21,683 bases of DNA from Candidatus Treponema excrementipullorum (GTDB lineage: Bacteria > Spirochaetota > Spirochaetia > Treponematales > Treponemataceae). The notes beneath the pieces are model-generated. The model made no database searches. It saw only the letters and a list, made by a program, of their open reading frames with translations, and had not been told where the DNA came from. Of this stretch, positions 15,970-21,683 are shown piece after piece. Location: the NCBI GenBank assembly GCA_018883625.1, contig JAHLFV010000191.1:1-21683 (forward strand), written 5' to 3'. Each line of letters starts with the position of its first letter. Position 1 is the stretch's first letter. Both the position numbers and the translations under genes were made by a program.

Positions 15970-16010
15970 AAAAAAGTACCCCGGTACTCCTATAGGAGCA
16001 TTGCCGGGGT
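15970..16010 (-). terminator. Rho-independent terminator after the flavin reductase-rubredoxin gene
   Basis: On the minus strand ACCCCGG (16010-16004) pairs with CCGGGGT (15984-15978). An inner palindrome CTCCTATAGGAG lies in the loop, and a T-rich tail (CTTTTTTA) follows. It lies about 33 bp after the stop codon of the upstream gene. Confidence 0.88.
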
Positions 16011-16042
16011 AGAGTAAAAGTTAAAAATGCCACATTCCCCAA

Positions 16043-16663
16043 TCAGTCGGCGTAAATGGGCTCAAAGTCAGATGCAGGGTGACCGCAGAGGGGACACACG
16101 TAATCGGGAGGTAATACAGGCTCTTTGTACTCGTAACCGCAGATTTTGCATCTCCAACCCACAATTTTTTTGTCTGTGGCGGCAGCTTCCCGTTTGGGCT
16201 TTACCTTTGTCTGATAGTCGCTGTAGGTTAAGGGCGGTTTGTCGCTTACTACCCGAGCGTCTTCGATTTCTGCAATAAAGAGAGTATGGGTTCCCAAATC
16301 TTGAGAAGAAAGTACCTTACAGGAAAAAAGAGAACAAGCTTCTTTTTTTACATAGGGGTTACCGTAGGCATCGGTATCGTATGCTACTGTATCGAATTTA
16401 TTTACATCCCGGCCACTTTGAAACCCAAAGTGTTTAATCGTATCAAACGTACAGCTTTGATCCAAAACAGAGATAGAAAAAGTACCGCTTTTTTTAATCA
16501 TGTCGCAGGTATAATTACGGTTTAAACAAGCTATGGTAACCCGCAACGGGTCTGAGGCAACCTGTACAAAGGTATTGGTAATACAGGCATTTACTTTTTC
16601 TTCTGTTTTTGCTCCCAATACAAAAACACCGTAAGAAATATTAAACAATGCTTTTTGATCCAT
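16043..16663 (-). CDS. Flavin reductase-rubredoxin fusion (high-molecular-weight rubredoxin)
   Basis: Residues 1-150 form an FMN-binding flavin reductase/flavoredoxin domain (YGVFVLGA, ACITNTFVQVASDPLRV, FSISVLDQS). Residues 167-203 are a short rubredoxin with Cys172, Cys175, Cys190 and Cys193 in CKICGYEYKEP and CPLCGHPASDFE. This is the layout of Hrb, high-molecular-weight rubredoxin, which passes electrons from NAD(P)H to A-type flavoproteins that reduce NO or O2. That partner is the divergent neighbour (16843-18000). The ATG follows AGGAGG at 11 bases, slightly far. The gene has a recognisable promoter and ends in a terminator. The cytosolic detoxification role is family knowledge combined with the gene pairing. 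Confidence 0.92.
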   Translation of the reverse strand: MDQKALFNISYGVFVLGAKTEEKVNACITNTFVQVASDPLRVTIACLNRNYTCDMIKKSGTFSISVLDQSCTFDTIKHFGFQSGRDVNKFDTVAYDTDAYGNPYVKKEACSLFSCKVLSSQDLGTHTLFIAEIEDARVVSDKPPLTYSDYQTKVKPKREAAATDKKIVGWRCKICGYEYKEPVLPPDYVCPLCGHPASDFEPIYAD

Positions 16664-16703
16664 AAAATGAGAATCCTCCTTTAATGCATGTGACGATTCT
16701 TAG

Positions 16704-16732
16704 AGTATCCATGTTAAAATTGCTTCTGTCAA
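16704..16732 (-). promoter_or_regulatory. Sigma-70 promoter of the flavin reductase-rubredoxin gene
   Basis: On the minus strand TTGACA (16732-16727), a 17-bp spacer and GATACT (16709-16704) lead to a start site near 16697, about 35 bp before the ATG. The perfect 12-bp palindrome TTTTTGCAAAAA (16739-16750) lies just upstream of the -35 and could be a regulator site shared with the divergent flavoprotein gene. Confidence 0.6.
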
Positions 16733-16842
16733 GGTAGCTTTTTGCAAAAATACCTGTAAAAAAAAGCAATTTTTTCTCCACTTTTCATGACTTTTTTTAC
16801 TATACACTTGTTAAAATCTGCAATACGTATTATTTTAGAGAT

Positions 16843-18000
16843 ATGGAAAAGGTAACAGATACAATCATACATATCGGGGTCAATGACCACAATATACACT
16901 TATTTGAAGCACAGTATCCGGTTCCTCAGGGAATGGCTTATAATTCTTACGTTATATTGGATGAAAAAATAGCGGTAACGGATACGGTAGAAGAGAGTTT
17001 TGCCCACCAATGGTTTGCAAATTTGGAAGAGGCTTTGCAAGGCAGAAAGCCTGATTATCTGATTGTCCATCACATGGAAGGAGACCATTCGGCAAATATT
17101 CAGGCTTTTATGGAAAAATATCCGGAAGCTCAGGTAGTATCCAGCTTGGCAGCATTAAACATGATGAAGTGCTATTTTGGTGTAGATTATACCCCTCGGG
17201 CTATTCCCGTACGGGAAGGCTTTGTACTGGAGTTAGGAAAACATGCTTTGCAGTTTATTGCCGCTCCCATGATTCACTGGCCGGAAGTCTTTATGTCTTA
17301 CGATGCCTGTGACAAAGTGCTGTTCAGTGCCGATGCCTTTGGAACTTTTGGTGCCAGCGACCAAGAACCGGAAGAACCTTGGGAAACAGAAGCACGACGG
17401 TACTATTACGGTATTGTGGGAAAATTCGGTACTTTTACAGAAACACTGTTGAAAAAAGCCGCCGGACTTGATATTAAGACTATTTGTTCCCTTCACGGTC
17501 CTGTTCTGACAGGGGATGTAAGTCACTACGTTGATTTGTACAAAAAGTGGGCAAGCTATACTCCTGAATCTGACGGAGTATTTATTCCCTATACTTCCAT
17601 CTACGGTCACACGGAAAAAGCGGTACAGCTCTTGGCAGAAGAACTCAAAAAAGCCGGCAAAGAGGTAGTTACCATGAACTTGGCGGAAAACGATGTGTCT
17701 TATGCTTTAACCTTGGCTTTTTACTATAAAAACATTGTCTTTGCCACCACCACTTATAACGGCGGGATTTTTCCCACCATGGAAGACTTGCTGTTCCGTT
17801 TGGCAGACCATAGCTTCTGTAAACGCAGAGTCGGATTTATAGAAAACGGTTCTTGGGGTCCCGCTGCTGCAAAAACCATGAAAGAAAAACTTGTTGCCTG
17901 TAAAGAACTGGAGTACACGGATACTACAGTAACGGTAAAAGGTGCTTTAAACGATGTTTCTGTTGAAGCCGTAAAAAAGCTGGTCGCCGAGTTAGCCTAA
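16843..18000 (+). CDS. fprA: A-type flavoprotein (FprA/ROO family diiron NO/O2 reductase)
   Basis: This 385-residue protein has a metallo-beta-lactamase-like diiron domain (1-240) followed by a flavodoxin domain (246-385). The complete iron ligand set is visible: His77, Glu79 and Asp81 in HHMEGDH, His145, Asp164 and His218. The flavodoxin FMN loop is YTSIYGHTEKA (250-260). These enzymes reduce NO to N2O or O2 to water in anaerobes, taking electrons from a rubredoxin. A rubredoxin fusion is encoded divergently 179 bp away, so donor and acceptor probably form one detoxification unit. The RBS is weak (AGAG close to the ATG). Whether NO or O2 is preferred cannot be told from sequence. There is no signal peptide; it is cytosolic. 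Confidence 0.94.
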   Translation: MEKVTDTIIHIGVNDHNIHLFEAQYPVPQGMAYNSYVILDEKIAVTDTVEESFAHQWFANLEEALQGRKPDYLIVHHMEGDHSANIQAFMEKYPEAQVVSSLAALNMMKCYFGVDYTPRAIPVREGFVLELGKHALQFIAAPMIHWPEVFMSYDACDKVLFSADAFGTFGASDQEPEEPWETEARRYYYGIVGKFGTFTETLLKKAAGLDIKTICSLHGPVLTGDVSHYVDLYKKWASYTPESDGVFIPYTSIYGHTEKAVQLLAEELKKAGKEVVTMNLAENDVSYALTLAFYYKNIVFATTTYNGGIFPTMEDLLFRLADHSFCKRRVGFIENGSWGPAAAKTMKEKLVACKELEYTDTTVTVKGALNDVSVEAVKKLVAELA

Positions 18001-18027
18001 AGTACACCAACTGTCCGGCTGTTGCTT

Positions 18028-18654
18028 TTATACCAAGGAGAGCAGCCGGGCAAAATCTTCTATCTTTGCGTAATAGCCTGTAGGAGTGCCGAATCCGTAG
18101 GCAGCCCACACAAAAGGAACTTGGGCTGTAAGACAGGCTTCGTAGTCTCCTTGAGTGTCTCCCACGTACAGGGGACTTTTTAAATTGTTTCTTTCTATAA
18201 CAAGGGCTATATTTTTGTCTTTTCCCATGCCGGTGTTGCCGTAACATTCCCAATCAGTAATGTATTCTTTCAGATGATTTTTTTCCATGGTCAATTCGAT
18301 GTAGCCTTTTTGACAGTTACTGACAATAAAAACTTTATGGGTTTTACTTAAAGTTTTAACAGTTTCCCGCACATGAGGATAACTGATATCTTTATCCAGT
18401 TTTTCTAAAGCTTCTTGCTCTTCTTTGCAACATTCCGCAAGTAACAGCTTTTTTTCTTCCGGGGTGGCAGGGACAAAAAGGTTATCGGCAATTACTTCCA
18501 TGATTTTGCCAAACTGACTTTGAAGTTGTTCCGGTGTTACTAAAGGAATTGCGGGGCATATCCTGCTGATAGCCTTATTCCAGGCTTGAGCAACAATTTC
18601 TGTGGTATTCCATAGAGTCCCGTCAACATCAAGAATAATTCCGTCAAAAGCCAC
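18028..18654 (-). CDS. HAD-family hydrolase (phosphatase)
   Basis: The start is GTG 18654, seven bases after AAAGGA. The 208-residue product is a haloacid dehalogenase-type phosphatase. It has motif I DVDGTLWN (nucleophile Asp9, acid Asp11), motif II FIVSNCQKG, a Lys in MGKDKN and motif III GDTQGDYEA. The helical cap between motifs I and II places it near phosphoglycolate phosphatase/beta-phosphoglucomutase-like members. The substrate is uncertain; small sugar phosphates or phosphoglycolate are possibilities. It is convergent with the flavoprotein gene, whose stop lies 27 bp away, and appears to be monocistronic. Confidence 0.88.
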   Translation of the reverse strand: MAFDGIILDVDGTLWNTTEIVAQAWNKAISRICPAIPLVTPEQLQSQFGKIMEVIADNLFVPATPEEKKLLLAECCKEEQEALEKLDKDISYPHVRETVKTLSKTHKVFIVSNCQKGYIELTMEKNHLKEYITDWECYGNTGMGKDKNIALVIERNNLKSPLYVGDTQGDYEACLTAQVPFVWAAYGFGTPTGYYAKIEDFARLLSLV

Positions 18655-18779
18655 TGGTTTTTCCTTTCTGTAATGTATGGTATGTTCCTGTTACGCTTAC
18701 AGTACGTACGATTGTACAGAAACCATATCATAGTTTAAAAACAAAAGCCATGGGGCCAGCCTGATTTTCAAAATTTTGG

Positions 18780-19154
18780 TTACCGGGTGGATATATTGGA
18801 AAGACCGGATTTTTCAAACTCTGCCACGGTGTGAATGGTGTTTACCAACGAATAGGCAATTTTAATGGGTAACGAATTTAAATCGTTTTCTACTTGTTTA
18901 AAATCAAAAGTTATTTTTTTGTCATGTTCTTGTGGTGCTTCTGTTTCAGACTGTTCCCCTGTTACAAGATATTCCACTGTTACCCCCAAAACTTTTGCCA
19001 GGCGGACTGCAACGTCTGCCGGAGGCATAGAACTTTGAGAGCCTAAGTACATATCCAAAGCCCGCTTTTTTATTCCAGCTTTAAAAGCCAGTTCTTTTTG
19101 AAGCATACCCTGATATTCTATTTCTGCTCTGAGTCTGTCTGCAAAGGATATCAT
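18780..19154 (-). CDS. XRE-family helix-turn-helix regulator
   Basis: This is a 124-residue protein. Residues 5-66 form a Cro/CI-type helix-turn-helix: LRAEIEYQGMLQKELAFKAG, then KKRALDMYLGSQSSMPPADV and LAKVLGVTVEYLVTGE. The short C-terminal part is probably for dimerisation. The RBS is poor. The gene is divergent from the NusG paralog across about 230 bp with two palindromes, which are good candidates for its binding sites. It may therefore control the NusG paralog and, through it, the polysaccharide genes downstream. This is inference from position. Confidence 0.88.
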   Translation of the reverse strand: MISFADRLRAEIEYQGMLQKELAFKAGIKKRALDMYLGSQSSMPPADVAVRLAKVLGVTVEYLVTGEQSETEAPQEHDKKITFDFKQVENDLNSLPIKIAYSLVNTIHTVAEFEKSGLSNISTR

Positions 19155-19196
19155 ACTTATTTATATCATAATTACGATACTATATGATTGATAATG

Positions 19197-19239
19197 ACGT
19201 ATATACGTTGTAATATTGATATAACATCGTGATAACGAT
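19197..19239. promoter_or_regulatory. Palindromic sites between the XRE and NusG-paralog genes
   Basis: A perfect 12-bp palindrome ACGTATATACGT (19197-19208) and the inverted repeat ATCGT-GATA-ACGAT (19226-19239) lie upstream of the NusG-paralog gene. A possible promoter on the plus strand, TTGTAA (19208-19213), 17 bp, GATAAC (19231-19236), would place its -10 inside the second repeat. These suit operators for the divergent XRE regulator. Confidence 0.5.
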
Positions 19240-19392
19240 ATTGAGTGTGTAAAAGTGGGGACGAAAGTTCCTTTTTATCCTCCGTCACCATGTTTCGGCT
19301 GGGGCGGGGGATTTTCTTTGCAAGCTGGTACAAGGCATAAAGCTCCGTACCGGGGAGAGACTTGCAGAGATTTTGTGGTGCGGAATTGTAGT

Positions 19393-19947
19393 GTGGATTA
19401 TTACTGCTTAGTGATAAAAACAGGTAAGGAAGAAGCTTTTCGGCTGTGGGCAGCAGAGGTGTTGGATGCTCCGGAAGCTCCTTTTAGGGGACAGGTGCTT
19501 TTTTTCAAAAAACTGATGCGAACTAAAAAAGGCAAAATCTATGATGAAGCTTTTTTTCCCGGATACGTGTTTTTGGAAACCGATTGTACCGATGTAGCCC
19601 TTTTTTCCGTATTCAGACAAAACAAGGATTTTTATTATTTTCTCCCCAAAGATGACGTAGCCAGACCCTTGGTGGGAACGGATTACGACTGTGTAGTGTC
19701 TTTACGGAATTACGGCGAGACCATCGGTTTTACCGCTGTTACCTTTGATGAAAACGACAGAATCGTAATAACCGGCGGTCCATTTAAGGATTTGACCGGT
19801 ACCGTTATTGCGGTAAATCGTCGTAACCACCGGGTAAACATTCAGCTTGATGTGTTTAACAGGGCAACCGTAGTTGGTCTGACCTATTATGACATCAAAA
19901 AAGAAGATTGGAGCAAAGAAGAAAAAGAGTACTTGGAAAGCAAGTAG
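19393..19947 (+). CDS. Specialised NusG paralog (LoaP/RfaH-like elongation factor)
   Basis: The NusG N-terminal domain begins at VDYYCLVIKTGKEEAF, so GTG 19393 is taken as start. GTG 19378 is an alternative, and the frame stays open to 19255, where the first residues look non-coding. The 184-residue protein has the NGN domain, with FFPGYVFLETD (about 53-63), and a C-terminal KOW domain, NDRIVITGGPFKDLTGTVIA. It differs from housekeeping NusG in its immediate context and divergence: no ribosomal protein or secE gene is near. Specialised NusG paralogs ride on RNA polymerase and prevent termination in long operons, typically for polysaccharides or antibiotics. Here the following gene is a sugar-nucleotide-type dehydrogenase at the start of an operon. 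LoaP-like function is inferred. An XRE regulator is divergent. Confidence 0.8.
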   Translation: MDYYCLVIKTGKEEAFRLWAAEVLDAPEAPFRGQVLFFKKLMRTKKGKIYDEAFFPGYVFLETDCTDVALFSVFRQNKDFYYFLPKDDVARPLVGTDYDCVVSLRNYGETIGFTAVTFDENDRIVITGGPFKDLTGTVIAVNRRNHRVNIQLDVFNRATVVGLTYYDIKKEDWSKEEKEYLESK

Positions 19948-19954
19948 TCTTGTG

Positions 19955-20082
19955 CCTACATTAGCCTGTTGCCCTTTGGAACTTGGTTCAAGTACAAAGA
20001 AACCGGCGTCCTTCCCCTTTATATGTGCCTACCCCAAAATTACATGTGGGGGAACGGGCGAAGCTATGGGTAGGGGTGTAGG
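19955..20082 (+). promoter_or_regulatory. Foldable leader-like segment after the NusG paralog
   Basis: Nested pairings are visible: CCTACA (19955-19960) with TGTAGG (20077-20082), CCTACCC (20028-20034) with GGGTAGG (20068-20074), and ACTTG-GTT-CAAGT (19981-19993). There is no T run. This could be an RNA target for the NusG paralog or simply a structured untranslated region; LoaP-type factors are known to use RNA hairpins in leaders. The overlapping 66-codon frame (19889-20089) is not credible as a gene. Confidence 0.4.
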
Positions 20083-20127
20083 ATATTGAAGATAGAAAAA
20101 ACGCAAGGAGATATACTGAAAAGATAA

Positions 20128-20156
20128 TTGATTTTAGACATATTCCGTGTTATAAC
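20128..20156 (+). promoter_or_regulatory. Candidate promoter of the antitoxin gene
   Basis: TTGATT (20128-20133), a 17-bp spacer and TATAAC (20151-20156) make a good sigma-70-type promoter. The start site would be near 20163, only 15 bases before the ATG of the antitoxin gene, with GGAGGG (20167-20172) in between. Confidence 0.5.
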
Positions 20157-20177
20157 TGTATTGTATGGAGGGTTTTT

Positions 20178-20399
20178 ATGGTTGTGAGTATGACGATTAA
20201 AAATGCAGATGATGCTCTTATTACCGCTCTTAAAAGTGTCTGTGCTCTATACCCTGAAGTTACGGTTTCCATAAAAGAGCAGATTTCTCCGGTAGATGAA
20301 CTGAAGGCAGAGAAGGTTGCTATCATGAAAGCCCTTGAAAGCGGAACATTGAAAACTTTTGCCTCTATGGATGAATACGAGGCTGCTCATGGTTTATAG
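20178..20399 (+). CDS. Type II antitoxin-like protein
   Basis: This is a 73-residue protein with RBS GGAGGG five bases before the ATG. It begins MVVSMTIKNADDALITALKS and has a charged C-terminal half ending MKALESGTLKTFASMDEYEAAHGL. The layout matches small antitoxins paired with RelE/YafQ-type toxins: a short N-terminal fold that may bind DNA and a C-terminal toxin-binding tail (the ESGTLKTFASMDEY part). The next gene overlaps by 11 bp and starts like a toxin but is truncated, so the antitoxin may be orphaned. It lies between the NusG paralog and the sugar dehydrogenase gene. Confidence 0.6.
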   Translation: MVVSMTIKNADDALITALKSVCALYPEVTVSIKEQISPVDELKAEKVAIMKALESGTLKTFASMDEYEAAHGL

Positions 20400-20481
20400 A
20401 ATTGCTACAACAAAACGGTTTGACAGGAATGCTCTTGTCCTGACAGCGTTCAGGATAAATTCTCACAGTGAGTTATTCTGA
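20389..20481 (+). pseudogene. Truncated RelE/YafQ-type toxin remnant
   Basis: The ATG at 20389 overlaps the antitoxin stop by 11 bp, the usual arrangement for toxin-antitoxin pairs. The first residues MVYRIATTKRFDRN match how YafQ/RelE-type toxins begin. The frame then diverges into LVLTAFRINSHSELF and stops after 30 codons, where a toxin would have about 85-95 residues. The core and catalytic residues are missing. A TCCTGA/TCAGGA inverted repeat (20438-20455) lies at the break. It is called a deletion remnant. Confidence 0.6.
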
Positions 20482-20579
20482 CTGGTTATGTAGGTTTAGG
20501 GACTTAAGCTGAAATACTTTTCTTTTCTAAAGTTAAATATTTCTTAATCATATATCAATTACAACATATCGAGATTATT

Positions 20580-21680
20580 ATGAAACACACAATAGCATTA
20601 ATCGGGTGCGGTCGAATTAGTTTTAAACACGTAGAGGCCTATGTGAACAATAAAGACCGCTTAGAGTTGGTTGCCACCTGTGACCCCGTTATGGAGCGGG
20701 CAGAGGCAAAGAAAAACGAATATGTAAAGGCTTTGCCCGGTACCCATGTAAAAGTCTATGTCGATTACAAGGAAATGCTTTCTGAATGTCACCCTGACAT
20801 CGTCACTATTGCAACAGAGTCCGGGAAGCATAAAGCAATCGCAGTGGATTGTTTAAATGCCGGTTGCCATGTAATTTGTGAAAAACCAATGGCACTATCT
20901 ACTGAGGATGCCCAAGCCATGATAGATGCTGCCAAAAAGAATGGCAAAAAGTTGGCAGTATGTTTTCAAAATCGTTTCAATGCTCCCGTACAGCGTACTC
21001 GGGAAGCCTTGGAAAAAGGCCGTTTTGGAAAACTCTTTCACGGCATGGTACAAATTCGATGGAACAGAAACGAAGCCTATTATGCAGAAGCTCCCTGGCG
21101 GGGGACATGGGAACAGGATGGCGGTACTTTGATGAACCAGTGTACCCACGGCATAGATTTGTTACAGTGGATGATGGGAGAAGATGCAGTTCGTGTACAG
21201 GCACAAACCCGTCGTTTTCAGCGTCCTATAGAGGCAGAAGATTTTGGCTGTGCCATTGTAGAGTTTCAATCCGGTGCGGTGGGAATCATCGAAGGCAGTG
21301 CCGATATTTATCCGAAAAACTTGAATGAAACTTTGAGTCTTTTTGGAGAAAAGGGGAGCGTTGTTATCGGCGGATTGGCAGTAAATAAGTTGGAAACTTG
21401 GCGTTTCAGCGATGCAGAAGCTGTAGGGGATACAGAAGATGTTGTTTTGGATCCTAATGCAAAAGATCCGCCCACCGTATACGGATTCGGTCATACTGCA
21501 TTGTTTTCCGACGTTATCGATGCCATAGAGGAAGGACGAGAACCGCTTGTTTCCGGTGAAAAAGGTAAAAAAGCATTGGAAATAATTCTTGCCATTTATG
21601 AAAGTCAAAAAACAGGAAAAGCGGTTACTTTACCTAATCATTTTTCAACCTTGGAAATGAAAGGAGAGTTTGATAAATGA
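20580..21680 (+). CDS. Gfo/Idh/MocA family NAD(P)-dependent sugar dehydrogenase
   Basis: This 366-residue protein has an N-terminal Rossmann fold (IALIGCGRISFKH, GxGxxxxxH) and the family motif CEKPMAL near 100-106. The substrate-binding C-terminal domain carries the conserved NQCTHGIDLLQWMMG near 182-196. Relatives in surface-polysaccharide loci oxidise C3 of UDP-N-acetylglucosamine-type sugars (WlbA/WbpB, GnnA), providing the ketone for a following aminotransferase. The exact substrate is not proven here. The stop overlaps the ATG of the next gene by ATGA, so it heads or belongs to an operon. The RBS is weak (CGAGA). The NusG paralog upstream is the expected regulator of such an operon. Confidence 0.9.
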   Translation: MKHTIALIGCGRISFKHVEAYVNNKDRLELVATCDPVMERAEAKKNEYVKALPGTHVKVYVDYKEMLSECHPDIVTIATESGKHKAIAVDCLNAGCHVICEKPMALSTEDAQAMIDAAKKNGKKLAVCFQNRFNAPVQRTREALEKGRFGKLFHGMVQIRWNRNEAYYAEAPWRGTWEQDGGTLMNQCTHGIDLLQWMMGEDAVRVQAQTRRFQRPIEAEDFGCAIVEFQSGAVGIIEGSADIYPKNLNETLSLFGEKGSVVIGGLAVNKLETWRFSDAEAVGDTEDVVLDPNAKDPPTVYGFGHTALFSDVIDAIEEGREPLVSGEKGKKALEIILAIYESQKTGKAVTLPNHFSTLEMKGEFDK

Positions 21681-21683
21681 CAG
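21677..21683 (+). CDS. Start of next gene (partial, two codons)
   Basis: ATG at 21677 overlaps the dehydrogenase stop by ATGA, and AAGGAG lies about 10 bases before it. Only the first two codons are in the window. Position alone suggests a polysaccharide-biosynthesis partner, such as an aminotransferase or acetyltransferase. Confidence 0.5.

Noticed and set aside
16808..16817. Rex-like half-site TTGTTAAAAT upstream of the flavoprotein gene
   Set aside because: Only half of the palindromic Rex consensus is present, which is too little to call.
18013..18049. CCGGCTG/CAGCCGG inverted repeat between the flavoprotein and HAD genes
   Set aside because: It could be a bidirectional terminator, but no T run follows on either strand and part lies within the HAD coding region.
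19255..19392. N-terminal extension of the NusG paralog
   Set aside because: The 46 residues before the NGN domain look non-coding and contain palindromic DNA; the domain itself starts at about 19393.
19889..20089. 66-codon frame overlapping the end of the NusG paralog
   Set aside because: It overlaps a real gene out of frame, lacks an RBS, and its bases are better explained as foldable RNA.

Overview
The window looks like chromosome from an anaerobic or microaerophilic host-associated bacterium. A Treponema-like spirochaete is my best guess, but it is an inference: it rests on general gene style, the rubredoxin-type and A-type flavoprotein pair, a specialised NusG paralog and large secreted beta-helix proteins. 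There is no rRNA or other phylogenetic marker. No tRNA, rRNA, CRISPR array or intact insertion sequence was found.

Left third (1-6760), defence region on the minus strand. Read in the direction of transcription, the order is hsdM (type I DNA methyltransferase), a frameshifted DUF3800 gene, about 600 bp of unexplained DNA holding a hairpin-rich repeat element and a gene remnant, hsdS (specificity subunit), a cytosolic Ser/Thr protein kinase, and a TPR protein that runs off the left edge. Kinase and TPR gene overlap by ATGA, so they are probably a translationally coupled pair. Base composition is a patchwork: hsdM is clearly GC-richer than its neighbours, while the kinase and TPR genes are very AT-rich. 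This suggests assembly from several sources. No hsdR is visible; it would have to lie beyond the left edge or be absent.

Middle (6760-15930). A small secreted protein of unknown function with two similar internal motifs is followed by a WYL-domain regulator, which is divergent from a secreted right-handed beta-helix protein. A pair of 37-bp repeats lies between these last two genes, and the beta-helix gene has a consensus-type promoter. A strong terminator separates it from a large two-AAA-domain ATPase whose first domain appears to have lost its Walker A. Then come a YhcH/YiaL-type protein, a truncated EAL remnant and a MATE transporter.

Right part (15930-21683). A flavin reductase-rubredoxin fusion and an A-type diiron flavoprotein are divergently transcribed and together form a plausible O2/NO-reducing detoxification pair. 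A HAD phosphatase and an XRE regulator follow. The XRE gene is divergent from a NusG paralog across a palindrome-rich spacer. Beyond the NusG paralog are a foldable leader-like segment, an antitoxin with a truncated toxin, and a Gfo/Idh/MocA dehydrogenase that overlaps the next gene by ATGA. This looks like the start of a surface-polysaccharide operon that the NusG paralog may control.
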